Of a stretch of DNA of 9,339 nt, positions 1 to 6,938 are shown piece after piece. The translations under genes and the position numbers were made by a program. Below the pieces are notes generated by a model. That model did no database searches, was not told the origin of the DNA, and saw only the letters and a list, made by a program, of their open reading frames with translations. The stretch is from an uncultured Gemmataceae bacterium (lineage in GTDB: Bacteria; Planctomycetota; Planctomycetia; Gemmatales; Gemmataceae): positions 1 through 9,339 of the forward strand of contig CAKZUU010000155.1 in NCBI GenBank assembly GCA_937922175.1. The letters are read 5' to 3'. Within the stretch, counting starts at the first letter, position 1; the number at the start of each line of letters is the position of its first letter.

Positions 1-1
1 G

Positions 2-3000
2 GTTACATCGGTGGCCTATCGCCCCGATGGTCAGTGGTTGGCAGCCGGCTATGGCCGAAAGGTGGCTTTAATCCGCGGCGACACCCTCGTGACGGCCATC
101 GAGGTTCGCGGGCGAGTCTCCGCCGTGGCATGGTCCTCGGACGGTGAATCGTTGGCTGTCGCCTTCGGACAGGCAGGCAAGGCTGGCTCAATCCAGATTT
201 ACGCCGTCAGCGATGATGGGAAGGTGATCTCTCGAACTGGCCCGACAAATGCCCATGACGACCTGATCCACGCTGTCGCTTTCAGTCCGGATGGAGCGAC
301 GCTGGCCTCCTGTTCGTATGATCGGTTGACCAAATTGTGGTCCGCGTCCGATGGAGCGCTCCTCCGCCCCTTGAAAGACCACAGCGACGCGATTTACGGC
401 TTGGCCTGGAGTCCGGATGGCCGACGTATCGCCACGGCGGCGGCGGATCGGACCGTCAAGATCTGGGAGACGGCAACGGGCCGACGCATGTTTTCCTTGA
501 ACGAGCCGACCGACTGGGTCTACGCGGTCGCATGGAGTCCCGATGGCAAACACCTCGCGGCAGCGGGAGTCGACCGCAGCATCCGAGTTTGGGACGTGGC
601 GGGCGCCGAACCTCGATTTGTCCGCTCAGCCTTTGCCCATGATAAAGCCATCCTTCAGCTCCACTTCACCCGTGAAGGAGCCCAGATCTCCTCTTTGAGC
701 GAAGACCGCACCATCAAATTTTGGGACACGGCTCTTCTGACCGAACAGCGCATGTATCCAGCTCAACCCGAGGCTGTCTTGTCATTTGCGGTTCGGCCGG
801 ATGGCAAGCAACTCGCTTTGGGCCGTTACGATGGCGCTTTGGTGGTGCTGGACCAAGCAACCGGAAATGTTGTCGCTCAGCCGTTACCCGAGAAGCCCAA
901 ACCACCGAAGCTGAGTCGTGTCGAGCCTGACCACATCGTTCGCGGGTCGAAGCAAAGCGTTGTATTGCATGGGGAGCATCTGACGGGCAATGTCGAAGTG
1001 ATGACATCGTCCCCGAAGGTCAAGGTCGTGCTTGATCCGCCCACGGGTGAATCATCTACGGTCATTCGGGTTGGTGTGGACGCCGACGTCTCGATCGAAC
1101 CGGGCGTCGTCTCGCTGCGAGTTCGCACCGCTGGGGGGGAATCCAACGCCCTGTCGATTCATGTGGATCGTTTTGCCGTCCAGGCGGAACCTCCGGGAAC
1201 GGGGACCCACCCTTCGGCTCCGCTGGTCAGTCCGGACAGCACTGTGGTCGGCAGCCTGTCACGCGCCGGAGAAATCGATCACTACCGTTGCCGCCTCAGC
1301 GCCGGGCAAGAGATTGGCGTCCAAGTTCAACCGCAGGCGGGAGCCAAGCTGGAGCCGGTGCTCGCCCTGACCGACACATTCGGTCAATCCGTGGCGACCA
1401 GCGTCAGCGGCACTCTCGGCTGGGTGGCCTCGAAGGACGGTGAGTTCATCTTGTCAATCCGCGATCGCGAATATCGTGGGGGCGGGGAATACGGTTATCG
1501 GCTCCATCTCGGCCGCATTCCCGTTGTGACCAGCGTGGCACCGTTGGGGATTGGCCGTGGTCAGCAGGTCAATGTTGAAATTCGCGGCGTGTTCCTTAAG
1601 CAGACGGGGACAATTCCGGTCTCCGCTTCACCCGATGCACCCGTGGGCAGCCGGATCCCCGTTCCGGTTCATTCTCCGCTCGGCCCGGTTTTGCAAGCCC
1701 CGTCGCTGGTGGTGGGCGAGTTTCCTCATGTTGGTCGGGGGCAGATCATTCCAGTCCCCGGCAGCGGGCAAGGCAACATCGACCATCCCGGAGCCACCGA
1801 GGAGTGGATCTTTCAAGCCAAGCGCGCCGAACCACTGATCATCGAAGTGGAAGCGCAACGGCTGGGGTCTGATCTCGACTCGATGATCGAGATCCTCGAC
1901 ACGAATGGCCAGCCCGTCGAACAAGCCGTTCTGCGGAGCGTGGCACGATCATTTGTCACCTTCCGGGATCATGATTCAGTCAGCCCGGGCATTCGGATGG
2001 AAAGCTGGAATGAGTTCGCCATCGACGATTATGTTTGGGTAGGTCAGGAGTTGATTCGGATTTGGGCCTTGCCACGGAATCCGGACGACAATTGCCAATT
2101 CTACGCGGTCGATGGGCGACGTGTTGGCTATCTGGGCACAACTCCGACGCACCACGCCTCCAACACGCCGATGTACAAGGTAACGATCCATCCCCCGGGC
2201 ACGCGGTTTCCCCCGAACGGCATGCCGGTCGTTACGTTGTTATACCGAAACGATGATGGCGGGCCGGGTTACGGAAAAGATTCCCGATTGCGTTTTACTG
2301 CCCCAGCGGATGGTGAATATCGAGTCCGTATCAGTGATGCCCGCGGAAAGGGAGGTCCCAACTACGGTTACCGGCTCACGATTCGACCGCCGCGCCCTGA
2401 TTACCGAATCCGCTTCAGTCCGACAGCCCCGGCCGTGTGGAAGGGCGGCTCGGTGCCCATCACCGTGACCGCAACTCGCTTGGACGACTTTGATGGTCCG
2501 ATTCAAGTACAATTGGCGAATCTGCCACCCGGCTTTCAGGCGCCGGCGACATTTATCGAAGCAGGTCAGCAGGCGACCACCTTGGCGTTGTCCGCCGATC
2601 CCGCCGCTTCGCCCCCGCCCCAGGATCATCCCCCGTTGAAAATCCTGGCGAAGGCTCGCATTCACGATCAAGACGTGCCTCGAGAGGTAGTCGGCGGCCG
2701 ACCAACCCTGCAGGAGCCGGGTGACCTGGTTACAACGACGGCCCAAAGCAGGGTGACAATTCGACCCGGCCAAGAAACTCGATTATTGGTTCGCATCGAA
2801 CGACGAAACGGTTTCACCGGCCGCGTGCCGCTCGATGTTCTCGGTTTGCCCCATGGTGTTCGCGTCCTCCACGTCGGCTTGAACGGGATCCTCATCACGG
2901 AGAAAGACCGGGAGCGTGAAATCTTCCTGTACGCCGAGCCGTGGGTCCAACCGATGGAACATCCCTTCATCGTCTTGGCACGGCGTGAAGGCAAAGGTAC

Positions 3001-3043
3001 CGAACATGGAGCACCCTCGGTACTGCTCAAAGTCGAGAAATGA
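2..3043 (+). CDS. WD40-repeat / PPC-domain large protein, 5'-partial (planctomycete type)
   Basis: The frame is open from the window edge (GTT ACA TCG before the GTG at 11), and those residues belong to a WD40 repeat, so the true start lies upstream. About 1013 residues are visible; numbers below count from the GTG at 11. Seven WD40-like repeats fill residues ~1-290, with recurring SPDG turns and WD/WE/WS ends (for example KIWE, RVWD, KFWD), enough for one seven-bladed propeller. A linker that may be an IPT/TIG-like strand domain follows (~300-390), then a PPC (bacterial pre-peptidase C-terminal) domain (~414-505) with GEIDHYRC and GYRLHLG motifs. A second PPC-like domain (~590-793) is interrupted by ~100 residues at 645-745. 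Two Ig-like segments (~800-870 and ~905-1010) end the protein. Planctomycete proteins of this build are usually exported and often begin with a signal peptide and a cytochrome-c-like domain; that part is not visible, so it is inference. Binding partner and function are unknown. The gene converges on the M16 peptidase gene. Confidence 0.93.
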   Translation, partial: VTSVAYRPDGQWLAAGYGRKVALIRGDTLVTAIEVRGRVSAVAWSSDGESLAVAFGQAGKAGSIQIYAVSDDGKVISRTGPTNAHDDLIHAVAFSPDGATLASCSYDRLTKLWSASDGALLRPLKDHSDAIYGLAWSPDGRRIATAAADRTVKIWETATGRRMFSLNEPTDWVYAVAWSPDGKHLAAAGVDRSIRVWDVAGAEPRFVRSAFAHDKAILQLHFTREGAQISSLSEDRTIKFWDTALLTEQRMYPAQPEAVLSFAVRPDGKQLALGRYDGALVVLDQATGNVVAQPLPEKPKPPKLSRVEPDHIVRGSKQSVVLHGEHLTGNVEVMTSSPKVKVVLDPPTGESSTVIRVGVDADVSIEPGVVSLRVRTAGGESNALSIHVDRFAVQAEPPGTGTHPSAPLVSPDSTVVGSLSRAGEIDHYRCRLSAGQEIGVQVQPQAGAKLEPVLALTDTFGQSVATSVSGTLGWVASKDGEFILSIRDREYRGGGEYGYRLHLGRIPVVTSVAPLGIGRGQQVNVEIRGVFLKQTGTIPVSASPDAPVGSRIPVPVHSPLGPVLQAPSLVVGEFPHVGRGQIIPVPGSGQGNIDHPGATEEWIFQAKRAEPLIIEVEAQRLGSDLDSMIEILDTNGQPVEQAVLRSVARSFVTFRDHDSVSPGIRMESWNEFAIDDYVWVGQELIRIWALPRNPDDNCQFYAVDGRRVGYLGTTPTHHASNTPMYKVTIHPPGTRFPPNGMPVVTLLYRNDDGGPGYGKDSRLRFTAPADGEYRVRISDARGKGGPNYGYRLTIRPPRPDYRIRFSPTAPAVWKGGSVPITVTATRLDDFDGPIQVQLANLPPGFQAPATFIEAGQQATTLALSADPAASPPPQDHPPLKILAKARIHDQDVPREVVGGRPTLQEPGDLVTTTAQSRVTIRPGQETRLLVRIERRNGFTGRVPLDVLGLPHGVRVLHVGLNGILITEKDREREIFLYAEPWVQPMEHPFIVLARREGKGTEHGAPSVLLKVEK

Positions 3044-3072
3044 CATCTTGGTTTTTCGAGACCCGAGCGAAT

Positions 3073-4302
3073 TCAGAGAGAGCTGAGAGGCCCCAGCGCT
3101 ATGGTCATGAAATCCCGTAACGGATATTTTTCGAGGAGTTGATGAATCGCAGCAGCATCGACGGCATCGATGGCAGCGAGTTCGTCGTCCAGCGTGCGAT
3201 ATTGATGGAGATAAATCCAATCATCGCCAATGCTCAGCATCCGGCGGGGGGTTCGCTCATGCCCTCGGACTTCACGTGAGGCCAAGCGAGTTTTTGCCGT
3301 TCGCAGTTCTTCCTCCGTCACTCCCTCGGTTTGAACCTGTCGCAGCACTTGGGCGACGATTTCGAGATTCGATGCCGTGTTTTCCGGGGAACACGTAAAG
3401 GAGAGCAGAAACGCTCCCGCCCCCTCGGCATCGAGGTAACTGAAGTCAGCCGATTCAACCAGCCCCGGATCGACCAATTCCCAGTACAAACGGCTCCCGG
3501 TGTAATCCCCGATAATCGAGTCAAGCACCTCCGCCGCGTACCGAAGCGGCGAGTTCGCCGCCGGTGCCGGGCCCCACATCATGACATATTCCTGCTTGAA
3601 TTTGTCCCGTGCGATTACCTCCAACCCCGATCGACAGGGGGACTCGCAAAGATCGCGAGCGGGGACATTCGACCCGTTCCACGCGCCACAATGTTTTTCC
3701 GCGAGAGCCACCAGGTCGTTCCACTCGAAATTCCCGGCTGCCGATACGACGATGTTCGATGAGGTGTACCGACGTTGGAAATAATCGAGCATTTGTTGAC
3801 GGGTCAGGGCGTCGATACTTTCGCGGGTCCCCAGGATGCTTCGTCCCAAAGGGTGATCGCCGAAGTAACGCTGCCGCGAGATGTCGTAGACCAGCCATTC
3901 CGGTCGTACTTCGTATCGAGCGATTTCGTCCTTGATGACGTTTTTCTCCGTCTGAAAATCGGCGTCGCGCAACGCCGGCCGAAGAATATCCGCTAAAACG
4001 TCGAACACCTGCGGGAGATACTCCGGCAGCACCGTCGCGTGATAGACCGTCAACTCTTCGCTGGTGTAGGCGTTGTTGTCGGCACCGATCCGGTCAAAAT
4101 CGCGATTCACTTGCAACGCATCTCGCCGTTTTGTCCCCTTGAACGCCATGTGCTCAAGGAAATGCGAGACTCCGGACTCTCCCGCCTGCTCGTCGCGCGA
4201 GCCTGTACGGACGAAAAAGCCCACGGCAACGCTCAGCGCCCCCGGGTTGGTTTCCGCCAAGACTTGCAAACCATTAGCCAGCGTCAAATGATGGAATGGC
4301 AT
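3073..4302 (-). CDS. M16B zinc peptidase, catalytic subunit
   Basis: A 409-aa metallopeptidase of the pitrilysin/insulinase family (mitochondrial processing peptidase-beta-like, M16B). The inverted zinc motif HFLEH is at residues 47-51 (H47, E50, H51), and the third ligand is E126 in a KDEIARYE context, 74 residues after H51, matching HxxEH-X74-76-E. The N-terminal domain opens with a typical LANGLQVLAE strand. The C-terminal half keeps GSRLYWELVDPGL, but the tyrosine expected just after it (GLxY in relatives) is absent. The frame extends upstream to a TTG at 4320, but the ATG at 4302 is better: GGAG lies 6 nt before it and the protein then begins MPFHHLTLANG. It is the last gene of the minus-strand chain, 75 bp after the metal-site-less M16 homologue, its probable partner. 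No signal peptide is evident, suggesting a cytoplasmic or non-Sec location. Substrate unknown. The family is certain; the start is likely. Confidence 0.95.
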   Translation of the reverse strand: MPFHHLTLANGLQVLAETNPGALSVAVGFFVRTGSRDEQAGESGVSHFLEHMAFKGTKRRDALQVNRDFDRIGADNNAYTSEELTVYHATVLPEYLPQVFDVLADILRPALRDADFQTEKNVIKDEIARYEVRPEWLVYDISRQRYFGDHPLGRSILGTRESIDALTRQQMLDYFQRRYTSSNIVVSAAGNFEWNDLVALAEKHCGAWNGSNVPARDLCESPCRSGLEVIARDKFKQEYVMMWGPAPAANSPLRYAAEVLDSIIGDYTGSRLYWELVDPGLVESADFSYLDAEGAGAFLLSFTCSPENTASNLEIVAQVLRQVQTEGVTEEELRTAKTRLASREVRGHERTPRRMLSIGDDWIYLHQYRTLDDELAAIDAVDAAAIHQLLEKYPLRDFMTIALGPLSSL

Positions 4303-4351
4303 CTCGAACTCCGTCACCAATATCGGCCTTCGCCAACCGCTCCGACCAACG

Positions 4352-4370
4352 AAGGTGGATTTTGCACCTT
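4352..4370 (-). other. Small hairpin between the two M16 genes
   Basis: AAGGTG and CACCTT form a perfect 6-bp stem with a 7-base loop, just after the stop of the non-catalytic subunit and ~50 bp before the ATG of the catalytic one. It has no U-run, so it is not a standard terminator. It could affect mRNA stability or relative expression of the two subunits, or be chance. Confidence 0.25.
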
Positions 4371-4377
4371 TGCGGGA

Positions 4378-5625
4378 TCAGTCGGCCTGCCATTTGAGCG
4401 GTTCGGGCCCCAAGGTCACAATGGTGAAATTCGTCGGTGGAAAACGCTGTAAATGTTCGACAATCGCACGGGGGGTCAACGAGTCAATCTCCTGTTGCAC
4501 CTCACTCAATGACCGAATCCGTCCGAGAAAATACCAGTCAGTCACATTGCCGGACGCGCGGGCGGACGTTGACTCCAATTTCATAATCAGGGCGGATTTC
4601 AACCCCGCTTTGACGCGATCCAGTTCCTCTTCCTCCACTCCCTCGGGAAGGCGCCTCAACTCATGCAAGGTCCGATCCAGAAGCTCCTGTGCGTTGTGCG
4701 GCTCCCCAGCGGTATAACAGACCACCGCTCCTCGATCCTTGAAAAGCCAAAGAGTCGCCCCGATGGCATAGCACAAGCCGTGGGCCTCTCGGACATTCGT
4801 GAATAGCCGCGAACTCATGCCACTCGAGAGGACGCCGACAGCTCCACGAGCCGCATAATACTCCGGGTGACTCATCGGGACGCTCGAATAGACGATGCCG
4901 ATCTGTGTCTGTTTGACGTCTTCCGAGACGTGTTGGCTTTGCGGCGTCCACTTTTCCAGTTGGATCGGAGGGATCGGCCCTGCGGACCAATCACCGAACA
5001 GTTGCTCCACCTGGTCGCGAAGTGAAGGCCCATCGACGTTTCCCGCGATGGAGATGATCGTTTCCTCGGGTCGCACGTAACGCTGCCAATAATGGCGGAC
5101 GTCCTGGATCGTGATCGATCGGACCCCTTCCAGGTCGCCCCGGTAGTCTCGACCGATGGGCGGAGGAAGATATGAGCGCCGAAGTTCCACGAGAAGCCGA
5201 CCGGGCGGATCATCGGCCAGGCTCTCCAGTTCCTGCAACGCGAGGCTTCGCACGGGCTCCAGTTCCCGTTCGGGCAATTGCGGTCGTCGAATGATGTCCG
5301 CGTAAATCTCCAAGGTTTTCGACAGATCCCGGGCCAACATCGAAGCGGAAAAATCCAACCGCATCACGCCGGCCGACTCACTTCGATCCACGCCGAGAGC
5401 ATCGAGCGTCTGATTCAGCTCACGATTGTCCCTGGGGCCCGCCCCGCGGGTCATCAGGTCAACGACCATGCTCGCCAACCCCCGACGATCCGCCGGTTCG
5501 TAGGCACAGCCGGCTTGCAGCGAAATTGAAAACGATGCCGAACGAACATGCGGAATCCGCTCCACCAATAGGGTCAATCCGTTCTCCAATTGATGAATGT
5601 GAATATCCGCGTTCGGCAGCCCCAC
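4378..5625 (-). CDS. M16B peptidase homologue lacking the zinc site (non-catalytic subunit)
   Basis: A 415-aa M16B-family protein, matching the 409 aa of its neighbour. Where the active paralogue has HFLEH, this protein reads SMVVD (residues 52-56), so all three HxxEH positions are replaced and it should not bind catalytic zinc. It keeps the C-terminal R/Y signature: R273 in GMSSRLF and Y286 in GLCYAIGA. In characterised bacterial M16B heterodimers, one subunit carries the zinc site and the other the R/Y pair, as seen here. The frame runs up to a TTG at 5712, but the GTG at 5625 is chosen because GGAGGT (5636-5631) lies 5 nt before it and the protein then begins just ahead of the conserved HQLENGLTLLVE strand. 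The extra 29 residues of the longer reading are not family-like. It lies 83 bp after the acetyltransferase gene and 75 bp before the catalytic subunit. Confidence 0.93.
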   Translation of the reverse strand: MGLPNADIHIHQLENGLTLLVERIPHVRSASFSISLQAGCAYEPADRRGLASMVVDLMTRGAGPRDNRELNQTLDALGVDRSESAGVMRLDFSASMLARDLSKTLEIYADIIRRPQLPERELEPVRSLALQELESLADDPPGRLLVELRRSYLPPPIGRDYRGDLEGVRSITIQDVRHYWQRYVRPEETIISIAGNVDGPSLRDQVEQLFGDWSAGPIPPIQLEKWTPQSQHVSEDVKQTQIGIVYSSVPMSHPEYYAARGAVGVLSSGMSSRLFTNVREAHGLCYAIGATLWLFKDRGAVVCYTAGEPHNAQELLDRTLHELRRLPEGVEEEELDRVKAGLKSALIMKLESTSARASGNVTDWYFLGRIRSLSEVQQEIDSLTPRAIVEHLQRFPPTNFTIVTLGPEPLKWQAD

Positions 5626-5708
5626 CGCTGACCTCCCCAGCAAAAAAGTTCCCGACTCTCGCAAACGCGATGTCCGACCGAAGGCACCCACCCCCCACAA
5701 ACTTCCGT

Positions 5709-6272
5709 TCAACTGATGAGTGCCTCGTCTCGATGAATCTTATGAGTTGGCTTGTACAGGATCCGGGTCGCGCGAAAACCCAAACGTTGGTAAAGACGTA
5801 AAGCGAGAGCGTTCATGCTCGTCACTTCCAAACGCGCGTGTGTCATTCCCGATCGGCGAAAGCCGTGCAACGCCTTCAGGACCAAAGCAGCTCCCAGCCC
5901 CTTGCCCCGACACTCGGGCACCACCCCCACATTTTGAATCGATCCGTAGCATCCCTCGCGCAGTCCCTGAATTGTCGCACAAGGCCCATCCGGACCGACA
6001 ATCAGCCAGGTCGCCTCAGGAACGAATTCCCACCGCGTCACGATATTATGCATCAACTCTTGGCAACCCACTCGGTGTCCCAGACTTGGAAAAATCTCAA
6101 CATCCATCTCCTCGCGAAAACTGCGGTATTTCACGTCCGCGTGAAGATCGAGGATCATCGGCGACCAACTCTGCCATCCATAGCCGAGCGGCAAACCCGG
6201 GACGGCTGGCAGCGCCTCCAGATCACGCTCCATCCGATATCGCTTGAAATACGCCAGGGACGACACGTTCAA
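5709..6272 (-). CDS. GNAT-family N-acetyltransferase
   Basis: A 187-aa protein with a C-terminal GNAT fold, predicted to transfer an acetyl group from acetyl-CoA to an amine. Motif A is clear: VGVVPECRGKGLG, with the acetyl-CoA pyrophosphate loop R/Q-x-x-G-x-G as RGKGLG at residues 122-127. Motif B follows (~154-166, NALALRLYQRLGF), with the usual tyrosine and LGF. The N-terminal ~90 residues, beginning with a YFKRYRMERDL segment, are less standard and probably shape the acceptor site. The TTG at 6272 is taken as start: GGAG is 6 nt upstream and an in-frame TGA blocks extension. GTG at residue 3 or ATG at residue 14 are alternatives. The gene heads a likely sub-operon with the two M16 genes and has a possible promoter just upstream. 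The acceptor cannot be told from sequence. Confidence 0.88.
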   Translation of the reverse strand: MNVSSLAYFKRYRMERDLEALPAVPGLPLGYGWQSWSPMILDLHADVKYRSFREEMDVEIFPSLGHRVGCQELMHNIVTRWEFVPEATWLIVGPDGPCATIQGLREGCYGSIQNVGVVPECRGKGLGAALVLKALHGFRRSGMTHARLEVTSMNALALRLYQRLGFRATRILYKPTHKIHRDEALIS

Positions 6273-6295
6273 GTCACACTCCGCGGATTGGTATC

Positions 6296-6325
6296 ATCGT
6301 ACCGCATCCACGGGACCCTTGCCAA
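6296..6325 (-). promoter_or_regulatory. Weak candidate promoter before the GNAT-M16-M16 genes
   Basis: On the minus strand TTGGCA (6325-6320) and TACGAT (6301-6296) are separated by 18 bp, in the 79-bp gap before the acetyltransferase start at 6272. The -35 is good (five of six) but the -10 is only four of six. If real, it would let the acetyltransferase and the two M16 genes be expressed separately from the upstream genes. Confidence 0.25.
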
Positions 6326-6351
6326 TAGACTGGCCCGACTCTGCTCGGTAC

Positions 6352-6813
6352 TCACCCCATCGCGGACCGTTTTTCCTCGATGAACTTGATGTGGTGCGGA
6401 ATGTGTCGAACCGTCAGCTCCAGAATTCGATGAAGCGTCAGCACTCCCCGTTCGGTGTGGATCCCTTGCCGCTGAAATGCCTCCGCCGGCAACTGTCGCA
6501 GGATTCGTCCCATCTGTCGGCGTGTCCAGTCGATGACGTTCAATTCCTCGTCAACGTCGCGCTCGTGGTAATACAAGGAGCGAGCGAACAGGTTCTCGTC
6601 CGCCCCCTGTAAGGTCGGTTGGTCGTGCGAGATAATTCGTTTCATCCGGTCCGCCAAAATGGGTTCATAGTCCGCGATGTGACATACAACCTCGAGGGTG
6701 CTCCATTTGCCGGGAATCGGTCGCTTTTTCAACTGTTCGGCGGTCATTCCCGCGACGGCTTGTCGCAACAGACCGGGACCCGCCAGATACTCAGTGATCA
6801 GTTGATCGCTCAT
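6352..6813 (-). CDS. DinB-superfamily (YfiT-like) four-helix protein
   Basis: A 153-aa, largely helical protein of the DinB_2/YfiT type. Members form a four-helix bundle binding a divalent metal through three histidines; some are thiol-dependent transferases, but most have no assigned reaction. Visible landmarks are the GKWSTLEVVCHIAD segment with H45, and the C-terminal RHIPHHIKFI segment giving H137 and H141 as the other likely ligands. Length is normal for the family. The start is the ATG at 6813, preceded by a GAGG-type Shine-Dalgarno. It is separated by 125 bp from the LptB-like gene upstream, a gap holding a plausible promoter, and by 79 bp from the acetyltransferase downstream. No link to DNA damage should be inferred from the family name. 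Confidence 0.88.
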   Translation of the reverse strand: MSDQLITEYLAGPGLLRQAVAGMTAEQLKKRPIPGKWSTLEVVCHIADYEPILADRMKRIISHDQPTLQGADENLFARSLYYHERDVDEELNVIDWTRRQMGRILRQLPAEAFQRQGIHTERGVLTLHRILELTVRHIPHHIKFIEEKRSAMG

Positions 6814-6859
6814 CGGAACACCTCACACGAATCAATTCGGATGAAACGGAGCGGCACGT

Positions 6860-6889
6860 TTTATAGTATTCGGCCAGAGAGAGTCTCAA
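6860..6889 (-). promoter_or_regulatory. Candidate promoter for the DinB-like gene
   Basis: On the minus strand TTGAGA (6889-6884) precedes TATAAA (6865-6860) with an 18-bp spacer, inside the 125-bp gap between the LptB-like stop and the DinB-like start. It sits about 47 bp before the ATG at 6813. A 9-bp inverted repeat (GGATGAAAC at 6839-6847, GTTTCATCC at 6892-6900) brackets it. Confidence 0.4.
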
Positions 6890-6938
6890 CAGTTTCATCC
6901 CACAGTTGGTAACAAAGTCGGAGAGGGGAAACGCGGGG

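Noticed and set aside
2240..2773. 177-codon minus-strand open frame inside the WD40/PPC gene
   Set aside because: It lies wholly opposite clear PPC and Ig-like coding sequence, has no ribosome site I trust, and its translation looks like a GC-rich antisense shadow.
3033..3059. Hairpin TCGAGAAA/TTTTTCGA spanning the stop codon of the WD40/PPC gene, as a terminator between the convergent genes
   Set aside because: The stem is weak (8 bp with a G-U pair only on the plus strand), the loop is 11 nt and no U-run follows. The 29-bp gap shows no convincing intrinsic terminator on either strand.
5720..6247. 175-codon plus-strand open frame opposite the acetyltransferase
   Set aside because: The GNAT motifs on the minus strand are unmistakable; this one is an Arg/Pro/Ser-rich shadow.
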